Shown here piece by piece: positions 53,757-62,158 of a stretch of DNA of 64,000 nt. The notes below the pieces were generated by a model. It saw only the letters and a list, made by a program, of their open reading frames with translations. It was not told the origin of the DNA and did no database searches. Origin of the DNA: an uncultured Flavobacteriaceae bacterium (GTDB taxonomy: Bacteria > Bacteroidota > Bacteroidia > Flavobacteriales > Flavobacteriaceae); contig CANKUU010000012.1 of NCBI GenBank assembly GCA_947486785.1, forward strand, positions 56,965 to 120,964, read 5' to 3'. Each line of letters opens with the position of its first letter. Within the stretch, counting starts at the first letter, position 1. Made by a program: the position numbers and the translations under genes.

Positions 53757-56132
53757 ATGACTAAAAAACGCAAATTATATCTTAAATATTTGGTGCCCTT
53801 TGTAGGTCTTTTACTTTTAACTTGCTCAACAAAAGAAAAACCGAAAGAAGATCTGTTATGGTATAAACAACCAGCTTTAATTTGGGACAATGCCATGCCG
53901 TTAGGTAATGGAAAGCTAGGCGTAATGGTTTTTGGTAATACAACATCTGAGCGTATTCAATTAAACGACGACTCTATGTGGCCGGCTGCATACGATAGCT
54001 GGAATGAGCCAGATGGTAATAAAAATGATCTTGAAACCCTTAGAGAATTACTTTTTCTTGGCAAAAATGAAGAGGCTGACAAACTTTTTGTAGCAAAATT
54101 CTCAAGAAAAAGTATCGTTCGATCGCACCAAACTTTAGGAGATTTATTTATTGACTTTAACCATAAAAACATAAGTGATTATAAAAGAGAATTAAACATA
54201 AGTAATGCTACCAGCACCATTTCCTATCGATCAAATGGCTTCAAGGTTACAGAAAAAATCTTTGTTTCTCATCCACACAAGGCTGTAATAATAGAACTTT
54301 ATACAGAAGATCCTGAAGGATTAAATGCAAAGCTTAGGTTAAGCAGACCAAAAGATAAAGGTATAAATACCGCCAATACTAAAACCACAGAAGATAACCT
54401 TCTTGTTATGCGAGGTGAAGTTACACAACGCGAAGGAAAATTTGATTCAAAACCAATGCCTATTACTCAAGGTGTTAAATTTGAAACAACATTAAAAGTA
54501 AAGCATACCGAAGGAAGTGTAGAAAGAGGTGAAGACTATTTAGAATTAAAACATGTAAAAAAAGCAACAATACATTTGGTTTCTAATTCATCGTATTATT
54601 TTTCTGATTATGGAAATCAGAATCAAATAGATTTAAAAGCTATTGCCTCAAAAAGTTTTGAAATATTAAAAAAGGAACATATTGAAGACCATCAAAAGCT
54701 ATATAATAGATTAAACTTTGAATTAAAGACTTCAGATTTAAGTTTAAATGAGTTACCTACTGATACTCGACTTAATCGCGTAAAAGATGGCAAAGTAGAT
54801 CTTGGCTTAGAGGTTCTTCTTTTTAAGTTCGGCAGGTATCTACTTATAAGCTCTTCGAGAGAAGGTACAAACCCTGCTAATCTTCAAGGGTTATGGAATA
54901 ATAAGATTGAAGCGCCATGGAATGCTGACTACCATTTAAATATTAATTTACAAATGAATTACTGGCTAACAAATGTCACCAACCTAGGAGAACTTAATAA
55001 TCCGCTATTCGATTATGTCGATAAATTAGTAAAAAATGGAAAATTAACTGCCTCTAAAAATTTTGGCTGTCGGGGTGCTTTTATTCCGCATGCGACAGAT
55101 TTATGGGCAGCTACATGGTTACGAGCGCCAACAGCTTACTGGGGATGCTCTGTTGGTGCTGGCGGTTGGATTATGCAGCATTACTGGCAGCAATATGAGT
55201 ACAACCAAGATCTTAAATTTTTAAAAGAAAGAGCTTTTCCTGCCTTACATGAAGTTGCACTTTTTTATAGTGATTGGCTTATCGAAGACCCGAGAGATGG
55301 CACTTTAATTTCTGCGCCTTCTACTTCTCCAGAAAATCGATTCTTTGATAAAAATGGAAACAAAGTTGCAACGTGCTTGGGTTCTGCTATGGATCAGCAA
55401 GTCATTTATGAAGTGTTTACAAATTATATTGAGGCCTGTAAAATATTAAAGGTTTCGAATACTCTTGTAGAAAAAATTAAGTTCCAAAAAACACAGTTAC
55501 GCCCAGGATTTGTTGTTGGTGATGAGGGTAGAATTTTAGAATGGGATAGAACATATGATGAGCCTGAGCCTGGCCATAGGCACATGTCACACTTATACGG
55601 TTTTCACCCAGGAAACCAAGTGACTAAAGAAGGTAATCCAAAAATTTTTAATGCCGTAAAAAAAACCCTAGACTACAGATTAGAAAATGGAGGAGCCGGC
55701 CCAGGATGGAGCAGAGCTTGGTTGATTAACTGTAGCGCACGTTTACGCGACGGTGAAATGGCTCAGAAACATATACAATTGCTATTAAAAAATTCTATTA
55801 ACGAGAACCTATTTAACCTACACCCTCCATTTCAAATAGATGGTAATTTTGGTTATACCGCAGGTGTTGCAGAAATGCTAATACAGTCTTATGAAAAAAA
55901 TACCGTTCGTATTTTACCAGCTTTACCAAAACTTTGGAAAAATGGAAATATTGAAGGACTAAGAGCTAGAGGTGGACTAACCGTAGACATTTTATGGAAG
56001 AATAACCTTGTTCAAAACGTGCGTATAACAGCCGACATGGACCACAAATTTAAATTAGTTTATAAAGATGAAATTGTAGATATCGAAATAAAAAAAGGGG
56101 ATACGTTTATTTACCGTTACAAAAAACAGTAA
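53757..56132 (+). CDS. GH95 family alpha-L-fucosidase/galactosidase, lipoprotein
   Basis: Inverting glycoside hydrolase of family 95 (alpha-1,2-L-fucosidase, or alpha-L-galactosidase in some algal-polysaccharide degraders). The 791-residue protein has a lipobox (GLLLLTCS, Cys ~23). The N-terminal domain starts WYKQPALIWDNAMPLGNGKL. The (alpha/alpha)6 domain has NLQGLWNNKIEAPWNADYHL and NINLQMNYW, with the paired Asn that position the water, STSPENRFF with the candidate acid Glu, and PPFQIDGNFGYTAG with a conserved Asp. It is 219 bp before the Tat-type oxidoreductase gene on the same strand. Confidence 0.92.
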   Translation: MTKKRKLYLKYLVPFVGLLLLTCSTKEKPKEDLLWYKQPALIWDNAMPLGNGKLGVMVFGNTTSERIQLNDDSMWPAAYDSWNEPDGNKNDLETLRELLFLGKNEEADKLFVAKFSRKSIVRSHQTLGDLFIDFNHKNISDYKRELNISNATSTISYRSNGFKVTEKIFVSHPHKAVIIELYTEDPEGLNAKLRLSRPKDKGINTANTKTTEDNLLVMRGEVTQREGKFDSKPMPITQGVKFETTLKVKHTEGSVERGEDYLELKHVKKATIHLVSNSSYYFSDYGNQNQIDLKAIASKSFEILKKEHIEDHQKLYNRLNFELKTSDLSLNELPTDTRLNRVKDGKVDLGLEVLLFKFGRYLLISSSREGTNPANLQGLWNNKIEAPWNADYHLNINLQMNYWLTNVTNLGELNNPLFDYVDKLVKNGKLTASKNFGCRGAFIPHATDLWAATWLRAPTAYWGCSVGAGGWIMQHYWQQYEYNQDLKFLKERAFPALHEVALFYSDWLIEDPRDGTLISAPSTSPENRFFDKNGNKVATCLGSAMDQQVIYEVFTNYIEACKILKVSNTLVEKIKFQKTQLRPGFVVGDEGRILEWDRTYDEPEPGHRHMSHLYGFHPGNQVTKEGNPKIFNAVKKTLDYRLENGGAGPGWSRAWLINCSARLRDGEMAQKHIQLLLKNSINENLFNLHPPFQIDGNFGYTAGVAEMLIQSYEKNTVRILPALPKLWKNGNIEGLRARGGLTVDILWKNNLVQNVRITADMDHKFKLVYKDEIVDIEIKKGDTFIYRYKKQ

Positions 56133-56351
56133 AATATTTACAAACCTAATTTTTATGTTATTTGTTTAAATCTCCGTTTAAAAATTTTGGCAGTAAAATA
56201 GTTGCATTCGGTTCACCTTTGAAGAAAAAATATTTTAAAAAATTTAAATTATAAATCAAAACTATGAATCATATTATTCTTAAAAGTAAGACCAGTTAAG
56301 TTTACTTTTTTTGTAGTTTTATTGTATCAGTTAACAAAAAAGAAGACCAAT

Positions 56352-57818
56352 ATGAAGCAAAAAAAGAAATCAGCAAGCCTAAGTTCTCGAAGATCTTTCA
56401 TTAAAAAAGGGGCTATAGCTTCGTCCATTTTTATAGTGCCAAGACATGTTTTAGGGGGTGTTGGTTACCTAGCACCTAGCGATAGATTAAACCTAGCAGC
56501 TATAGGTTCTGGAGGAAAAGGTTTTAGTGACATTTCAAACGCTTCGGTAGAGGGGCGTGAAAAAGTTAGAGCCCTATGTGATGTAGATTTCGCAGGTAGC
56601 GCTAAAAACGCTGTTAAAAAATTTCCTAAGGCGAAATTATATAACGATTACCGCAAAATGCTTGATAAAGAAAAATTAGATGCGGTTACCATTTCTACAC
56701 CCGATCATGTGCATGGTCCTGCGGCTGCTTATGCCATGGAAAGAGGTATTCATGTATATGTACAAAAACCTATGACCCATAATATTCGTGAAGCACGAAC
56801 GCTTACCGAAATGGCACGTGAAAATAAGATTGTTACCCAAATGGGAAACCAAGGTGGTTCTAACCCCCTACTAGGCACCGTTCAAAAATGGATAGATTCT
56901 GATGCCATTGGTGCAGTATCAAAAGTTAAAATATGGACAAATAGACCAGTTTGGCCACAAGGTGGAAAAATGCCAGAACCCAACGCAAGTTTAAAACCAA
57001 AGGATTTATATTGGAATTTATGGCTAGGACCAGCAGAAGAAAAGCCTTTTACGCCAAATTTACACCCCTTTAATTGGAGAGGATGGTGGGATTACGGTAC
57101 AGGTGCTTTAGGAGACGTTGGATGTCATTTAATAGATATTCCTTTCAGAACCTTGGGTCTAAAATACCCAACAGATGCCGAATGTAGCGTTGGCTCTGTT
57201 TATTCTCAAATGTGGAATGCAGATTATCATCCAGAAGGTTGCCCTGCATCTTCATTTATAACCTTACATTTTGCTGCAACAGACAAAAGTAGGTCTCCTA
57301 TTGAGATGACTTGGAGCGACGGTGGTATTCGTCCTGCACATCCAGAAATAATTCCTGCAAACGATGATATCGGCGGGCCAGGAAGCCAAAACGGTGTACT
57401 TATTATTGGTGAAAAAGGTATTATTTCTACCAACATTAATGATAGCTCACCACTAACTCCTAAACTATATCTGAACGATGGCACTACAGAATTTGGCCCT
57501 GAAACAGAAGAAATGATAGAACCAGAATATGGACACCAACGCAAATGGGTTGATGCCTGTAAAGCTGGTTTTGGTAGTGAAGAACACTTGGCGCTAACCT
57601 CATCTTTTGATTATGCCGGACCTATGACAGAGACTGTTTTAATGGGTAATTTAGCTATTCGAAGTTATATGCTTCAAAGAGAAAATGAAAAAGGACAAAT
57701 GGAATTCTTTGCCCGAAAAAAACTTTTGTGGGACGGTGAAAATACAAGAATTACTAACCTTGAAGAGGCTAATCAATTCGTAGGTAGAACCTCTTATAGA
57801 GATGGTTGGAAAGTATAA
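56352..57818 (+). CDS. Exported Gfo/Idh/MocA family oxidoreductase, Tat signal
   Basis: 488 residues from ATG 56352; a TTG at 56322 would only lengthen the signal. The N-terminus LSSRRSFIKKGAIASSIFIV is a classic twin-arginine signal. The Rossmann part follows: LNLAAIGSGGKGFSDISNAS (GxGxxG-like), ALCDVD, then AVTISTPDHVHGPAAAYAME and GIHVYVQKPMTH (the EKP-like motif has Gln for Glu). The C-terminal domain contains NWRGWWDYGTGALGDVGCHL. Such exported family members in Bacteroidota have been linked to carbohydrate modification or cleavage, with the cofactor carried during folding. It closes with a strong terminator. Confidence 0.9.
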   Translation: MKQKKKSASLSSRRSFIKKGAIASSIFIVPRHVLGGVGYLAPSDRLNLAAIGSGGKGFSDISNASVEGREKVRALCDVDFAGSAKNAVKKFPKAKLYNDYRKMLDKEKLDAVTISTPDHVHGPAAAYAMERGIHVYVQKPMTHNIREARTLTEMARENKIVTQMGNQGGSNPLLGTVQKWIDSDAIGAVSKVKIWTNRPVWPQGGKMPEPNASLKPKDLYWNLWLGPAEEKPFTPNLHPFNWRGWWDYGTGALGDVGCHLIDIPFRTLGLKYPTDAECSVGSVYSQMWNADYHPEGCPASSFITLHFAATDKSRSPIEMTWSDGGIRPAHPEIIPANDDIGGPGSQNGVLIIGEKGIISTNINDSSPLTPKLYLNDGTTEFGPETEEMIEPEYGHQRKWVDACKAGFGSEEHLALTSSFDYAGPMTETVLMGNLAIRSYMLQRENEKGQMEFFARKKLLWDGENTRITNLEEANQFVGRTSYRDGWKV

Positions 57819-57835
57819 TTCTGTCTATTAAATGC

Positions 57836-57868
57836 AAAAAAGAGAACCGCGAACGGTTCTCTTTTTTT
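57836..57868 (+). terminator. Rho-independent terminator after the oxidoreductase gene
   Basis: Stem AGAGAACCG/CGGTTCTCT with loop CGAA, flanked by A-run and T-run. Confidence 0.9.
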
Positions 57869-58003
57869 AAAATCTATTCATCTACGTTTAACTTTCGCAA
57901 AAAAATAAGACTAATTATACCTAAATAAAAGAATACATTTATTTAGTCTTAATTGCTTATACCAAGCAAGTCGCTAGGTTTTTTAGTTTGCCCATTAAAT
58001 TTT

Positions 58004-58571
58004 TAAGCTTTCTTTTCTTGAGGCCAAACTTCATTTAAAGTACTTGCATCATAAACTTTTCCATTTTTATTTTACATGGATTATTGTACTCAAATTTCTT
58101 AAATCTTCTAAAGGGTTTTTACTCATTATAATAATATCTGCCAGTTTACCAGCCTTAAGACTTCCTAAGTCGTTATCAAGACCAATCGCCTTTACCCCAA
58201 AATTATAGTGCTTCATGGTTGGTCATTCCTCCACTTGCAACAGACCACGGTTCCCAATGATAGCCTAAAACTTGTAGGTGCCCGACTTCCTATACCCGCC
58301 AAACCTCCCTTTTCGACATGCCTTATTACCTGTTATTAGTAAGATGTAAATATCGCCCATCAAGTCGAAAACAAAAGTTTTACCATCTGGACTAACATCT
58401 AATAAAATACAAGTTCGTGATTTTGTTGTGAAAGAAACTTTAGGTTCTGGGGTTAAAGGTGGTTTATCAGAAATAGTTTTTTCTTGGTTTTCAGTTTCTT
58501 GTGATGACGTTGAAAAGGTGGCAAATAGGGTAATCGATATAAAAAGTCAACCTAATTTTAAATTTGGCATC
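58004..58571 (-). pseudogene. PD40/amidohydrolase fusion gene remnant with a large internal deletion
   Basis: On the minus strand a start ATG at 58571 is followed by a signal-peptide-like stretch with an in-frame stop at codon 8, then LDVSPDGKTFVFDLMGDIYI, the beginning of TolB/PD40-type propellers fused to amidohydrolases (proteins of roughly 1000+ residues). The sequence then jumps to LGYHWEPWSVASGGMTNHEA, IGLDNDLGSLKAGKLADIII and NPLEDLRNLSTIIHV, the end of the amidohydrolase domain. A further frameshift leads to NGKVYDASTLNEVWPQEKKA-stop. The middle (most of the propeller and the metal site) is missing. The gene is certainly non-functional. Confidence 0.88.
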
Positions 58572-58667
58572 CGTCCAGTTTTAGTTATTATTTAGCTAAC
58601 TATAACCCCCAAAAAAAAAAAAACCACAACTGGTTGTTGAGGCTCGTTTACTTAATACCTTAATAAT

Positions 58668-59090
58668 TTACTCCTCTTCGGAGGGTGTCTCTTTCTCTTC
58701 ATCGGAAAAGTTGGTGATTCCGTTATCATGAAGCAAATTATACCACTGTATTACTTTTTTAATATCGCTGGCATATACCCTGTCCTCATCATAGTTGGGT
58801 AAAACTTCGAAAAAATATTCTTCTAATTCAATCTTTGGTGACTTGTGAGATATTCTGGTTTTTGCACCTTTCTCTTTGGTCTGTATTTTAAAAAAAACCT
58901 CTTTCAACGGTAGTTCTTCTTCTAAGGTATAGATAGCAATTTCAGATAATACACTTAAATTACTCTGCATTCCTCCAGTAATTTTTTTACCATCAATTAA
59001 AGATTCTGCCACAAAACCTGAACGTGTTTGGGCTACTAATTTAAAAAGACCGGGTTTTCCACCAATCGACAAAATTTTATCTAAGCTCAT
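58668..59090 (-). CDS. DUF5606 family protein
   Basis: The 140-residue soluble protein begins with MSLDKILSIGGKPGLFKLVA, and continues with FVAESLIDGKKI and LSEIAIYTLEEELPLKEVF, the pattern of the Bacteroidota DUF5606 family. Its acidic tail (SDEEKETPSEEE) is disordered-looking. Function unknown. It is 69 bp downstream of def on the same strand, and this ruvX-def-DUF5606 order is common in the group. Confidence 0.88.
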   Translation of the reverse strand: MSLDKILSIGGKPGLFKLVAQTRSGFVAESLIDGKKITGGMQSNLSVLSEIAIYTLEEELPLKEVFFKIQTKEKGAKTRISHKSPKIELEEYFFEVLPNYDEDRVYASDIKKVIQWYNLLHDNGITNFSDEEKETPSEEE

Positions 59091-59159
59091 ATCTAAGAGT
59101 GTTCTATTTCTAATTATTCAGGGCGCAAATATGAAACATTTACTTTAATTAGCCCTATT

Positions 59160-59750
59160 TTAACGTCCTTTTTTTAATACTGGAAATCTCATTCGGTAGT
59201 CAACATTAATTTTACCTTTTGAAATATTGGAGAGCCTACCCTTTATCATTCTTCGCTTTAAGGGCGATAATTTATCTGTAAACAAAATACCCTCAATATG
59301 GTCGTATTCATGCTGAATGACTCTTGCTAAAAGTCCGTCAAACGTCTCTGTATAGGTTTTAAATTCTTTGTCTTGGTATGTGATCGTTATTGTTGGTTTA
59401 CGTTTCACATCTTCTCTAACATCAGGTATGCTTAAACACCCTTCGTTAAATGGCCACTCTTCACCTTTTTCTTCAATTATTTTAGCATTTAAAAATGCCT
59501 TTCTAAAACCCTTGAGCTGGTTTTGCTCTTCTTTTGATAAATCTTCGTCATCAGAAAAAGGTGATGTATCCACTAAAAACAATCTAATTGGAAGACCTAT
59601 CTGAGGAGCGGCTAAACCAACGCCGTTAGCATTGTACATGGTCTCCCACATATTATCAATCAAACTTTCTAACTTCGGGTAATCGGGAGCAATTTCAACC
59701 CCTATTTTTCTCAAAACAGGATCGCCGTACGCAACAATTGGTAATTTCAT
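59160..59750 (-). CDS. def: Peptide deformylase
   Basis: Removes the formyl group from nascent polypeptides; cytosolic metalloenzyme. The 196-residue protein has all three motifs: GVGLAAPQIG (about 43-52), EGCLSIP (Cys ~105) and QHEYDHIEG (His ~147, Glu ~148, His ~151). The insertion SPFSDDEDLSKEEQNQLKGF (about 63-82) is a Bacteroidota feature. Its ATG directly follows the ruvX TAA stop, so the two are translationally linked. Confidence 0.97.
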   Translation of the reverse strand: MKLPIVAYGDPVLRKIGVEIAPDYPKLESLIDNMWETMYNANGVGLAAPQIGLPIRLFLVDTSPFSDDEDLSKEEQNQLKGFRKAFLNAKIIEEKGEEWPFNEGCLSIPDVREDVKRKPTITITYQDKEFKTYTETFDGLLARVIQHEYDHIEGILFTDKLSPLKRRMIKGRLSNISKGKINVDYRMRFPVLKKGR

Positions 59751-60161
59751 TTAATTTCTGTTTAAATAGGCTTGTAATATAATGGTTGCACTTATCTCGT
59801 CAACCAATGCTTTATTTCTTCTTTGTTTTTTATTTAAACCACTATCGATCATCGAACGAAACGCTAATTTTGAAGTGAATCGTTCATCTTCTCTTTTAAC
59901 AGGTATATCCGGAAAAGTTTTTCTTAACCGTTTTAAAAAAGGGCCAATTAAACTTTCTACCTCCGACGGGGTATTATTCATCTGTTTTGGCTCACCCACT
60001 ACAATAAGCTCAACCTCTTCTTCTGCTATATAGTTTTTTAAAAAATCGAGCAAGTGATGTGTTGATACAGTAGTAAGACCTGATGCAATTATTTGCAAAG
60101 AATCAGTTACAGCAATACCAGTTCTCTTTCTTCCAAAATCTAATGCGATAATTCTACTCAA
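59751..60161 (-). CDS. ruvX: RuvX/YqgF-type Holliday junction resolvase homologue
   Basis: RNase H-fold nuclease family (YqgF) acting on 16S rRNA 5' processing and/or DNA junctions. I place the start at TTG 60161, giving 136 residues and the standard opening LSRIIALDFGRKRTGIAVTD. A farther in-frame ATG at 60227 would add 22 residues, including a hydrophobic run, not found in the family. Other motifs are IVVGEPKQMNNTPSE, REDERFTSKLA and DEISATIILQAYL, with the catalytic Asp/Glu. It is followed at once by def and is divergent from dapD. Confidence 0.93.
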   Translation of the reverse strand: MSRIIALDFGRKRTGIAVTDSLQIIASGLTTVSTHHLLDFLKNYIAEEEVELIVVGEPKQMNNTPSEVESLIGPFLKRLRKTFPDIPVKREDERFTSKLAFRSMIDSGLNKKQRRNKALVDEISATIILQAYLNRN

Positions 60162-60286
60162 GTTGGATTTTGTGCAAAAATAAAATATAATCTCGAATAA
60201 TGCATTAAAAAACATACTTGTTAGCAAAAGAGAAAATGATATTTTATTAAAAAAAATTAAACAATTTGTGATAGGTTTAAAATTGC

Positions 60287-60318
60287 TTGATTATTTCAAA
60301 GACAAGGGCTTACCTTTG
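60287..60318 (+). promoter_or_regulatory. Bacteroidota-type promoter for dapD
   Basis: TTG at 60287-60289 and TACCTTTG at 60311-60318, spacing 21 bp, both matching the consensus. The dapD ATG is 20 bp after the -7 box. Confidence 0.7.
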
Positions 60319-60338
60319 TCAAAATTTTCACCGAGATT

Positions 60339-61154
60339 ATGAACAAATTAAAAGCTATTATTGAAAGTGCATGGGAAAACCGTGAACTGCTAAAAGAGAA
60401 CGAAACTCAAAAAGCCATTAGAGAAGTTATTCGATTATTAGATATTGGCGAACTACGCTGTGCAGAACCTACAGCGAACCGTTGGCAAATAAATGAATGG
60501 GTTAAAAAAGGGGTGGTAATGTATTTTCCCATTCAAAAGATGAAAACCTTAGAGGTTGGTATTTTTGAATATCATGATAAAATTCCTTTAAAGCGTGGTT
60601 ATGCAGATAAAGGAATTCGTGTTGTTCCACACGCCGTTGCCAGACATGGAGCTTATATTTCAAAAGGTACCATACTAATGCCGAGTTATGTAAATATTGG
60701 TGCATATGTTGATGAAGGCACAATGGTTGATACTTGGGCTACTGTAGGTAGCTGTGCACAAATTGGTAAAAATGTTCACTTAAGCGGAGGTGTTGGTATT
60801 GGAGGTGTACTAGAACCCTTACAAGCGTCACCAGTTATCGTTGAAGACAATGCGTTTATAGGATCTAGGTGTATCGTAGTTGAAGGTGTTCATGTAGAAA
60901 AAGAAGCCGTTTTAGGAGCAAATGTTGTACTTACCGCTTCAACAAAAATAATAGACGTTACTGGAAATGAACCAATTGAAACAAAAGGCAGAGTGCCAGC
61001 GCGCTCAGTAGTTATACCTGGCAGTTACACAAAAAAATTCTCTGCAGGAGATTTTCAAGTACCTTGCGCACTTATTATTGGCACAAGAAAAGAAAGCACA
61101 AATAAAAAGACTTCTTTAAATGACGCCTTAAGAGAATATGATGTAGCGGTCTAA
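60339..61154 (+). CDS. dapD: Tetrahydrodipicolinate N-succinyltransferase
   Basis: Succinylates tetrahydrodipicolinate in the lysine/meso-diaminopimelate route. The 271-residue protein shows the N-terminal helical domain (ELRCAEPTANRWQINEWVKK) and a left-handed beta-helix of hexapeptide repeats: YVNIGAYVDEGTMVDTWATV, GSCAQIGKNVHLSGGVGIGG and EDNAFIGSRCIVVEGV. The C-terminal CoA-binding end reads RVPARSVVIPGSYTK. It has its own promoter and is divergent from ruvX. Confidence 0.97.
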   Translation: MNKLKAIIESAWENRELLKENETQKAIREVIRLLDIGELRCAEPTANRWQINEWVKKGVVMYFPIQKMKTLEVGIFEYHDKIPLKRGYADKGIRVVPHAVARHGAYISKGTILMPSYVNIGAYVDEGTMVDTWATVGSCAQIGKNVHLSGGVGIGGVLEPLQASPVIVEDNAFIGSRCIVVEGVHVEKEAVLGANVVLTASTKIIDVTGNEPIETKGRVPARSVVIPGSYTKKFSAGDFQVPCALIIGTRKESTNKKTSLNDALREYDVAV

Positions 61155-61246
61155 ATTTGTAGGAATTTTATAACCCATCTGTATACTATTTTTATTTTTT
61201 TTTAGTTCTTGTACCAAACCCATAGGAAATAATACCCTTTTTAAGG

Positions 61247-62065
61247 ATGGCAAAAGATCTTAATCGAAATAAAATTTCTGCTCTTGTAATTACTTACAAT
61301 GAAATTGATTACATCGAAAATTGCCTACAATCTATCGGATTTGCAGATGAAATTATAGTAGTAGATTCTTACAGCACAGATGGCACCTACGAGTATCTGC
61401 TTAAGCACCCGAAGGTTAAGGTTATTCAACATCCGTTTAAAAATTATACCTCCCAAAAAGCGTTCACCTTAGAACAAGCATCTAACGATTGGGTTATTTT
61501 TATAGATGCTGACGAAGTAGTAACACCGAGCTTAAAGAGTGAAATTTTAGCTACAATAAACAATGAAGCAAACACACACGTAGCCTTCTGGTTTAGAAGA
61601 AAATTTATGTTTCAGCAAGAACAATTAAAATATAGCGGTTGGCAGACAGACAAGAATTATAGGTTATTTAGAAAAAGTAAAGCTGCTTTTTCGCACAAAC
61701 GTATTGTTCACGAGACTTTAGAGGTGAATGGAACTTCTGGTATATTAAATTCAAAATTAACACATTATTGTTACCGAGAATTTTCAGATTACAAACGTAA
61801 AATGCTCCTATACGGGAAATTAAAAGCTAAAGAAGCGTTACAAAAAGGAAATCGATTTAATCTAATTTTGTTAGTTTTAAAGCCTCTATATAATTTTATT
61901 TTCAATTATATTTTTCGCCTAGGAATTTTAGATGGAAGAAAAGGTGTAATTATATGTTACTTAAATGCCCTATGCGATTGGGAAAGATATCTTGAGCTTA
62001 GACGACTTGAGCAACAAGAACTCACCACAACGACCATAAAAACTATAGGTCAAACAAGAAGCTAG
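61247..62065 (+). CDS. GT2 glycosyltransferase, WaaE/KdtX-like (copy 1)
   Basis: Soluble, membrane-associated glycosyltransferase of 272 residues. It has the GT2 opening ISALVITYNEIDYIENCLQS, the donor motif VVDSYSTDGTYEYL, and the DxD-type IFIDADEVVTPSL. The WaaE-like C-terminal segment includes SGWQTDKNYRLFRKSKAAFS, IVHETLEVNG and LGILDGRKGVIICYLNALCD. Members add the first hexose or heptose-linked residue to the LPS inner core. The next gene is a close paralogue, and kdsD/lptB at the window start show LPS genes are present. Exact sugar and acceptor unknown. Confidence 0.9.
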   Translation: MAKDLNRNKISALVITYNEIDYIENCLQSIGFADEIIVVDSYSTDGTYEYLLKHPKVKVIQHPFKNYTSQKAFTLEQASNDWVIFIDADEVVTPSLKSEILATINNEANTHVAFWFRRKFMFQQEQLKYSGWQTDKNYRLFRKSKAAFSHKRIVHETLEVNGTSGILNSKLTHYCYREFSDYKRKMLLYGKLKAKEALQKGNRFNLILLVLKPLYNFIFNYIFRLGILDGRKGVIICYLNALCDWERYLELRRLEQQELTTTTIKTIGQTRS

Positions 62066-62120
62066 ATAGTAAACTTTTAACAAACTGCTGTATTTATTTT
62101 TTATCTAATCATATAAATTA

Positions 62121-62128
62121 TAGCTTTG
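62121..62128 (+). promoter_or_regulatory. Putative -7 box (TAGCTTTG) before the second GT2 gene
   Basis: Exact TAnnTTTG match, 30 bp before ATG 62159; no clear -33 TTG. It suggests that the tandem paralogues can be transcribed separately. Confidence 0.45.
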
Positions 62129-62158
62129 TTGTAAAGATTTAAAAATCGAAAGCTATTT

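Noticed and set aside
58612..58623. Run of about 12 A residues
   Set aside because: A homopolymer near a pseudogene; may be a slippage or sequencing issue but carries no feature by itself.
60162..60227. Longer ATG start for ruvX
   Set aside because: The added 22 residues are hydrophobic and outside the YqgF fold; the TTG at 60161 gives the family-typical beginning and length.
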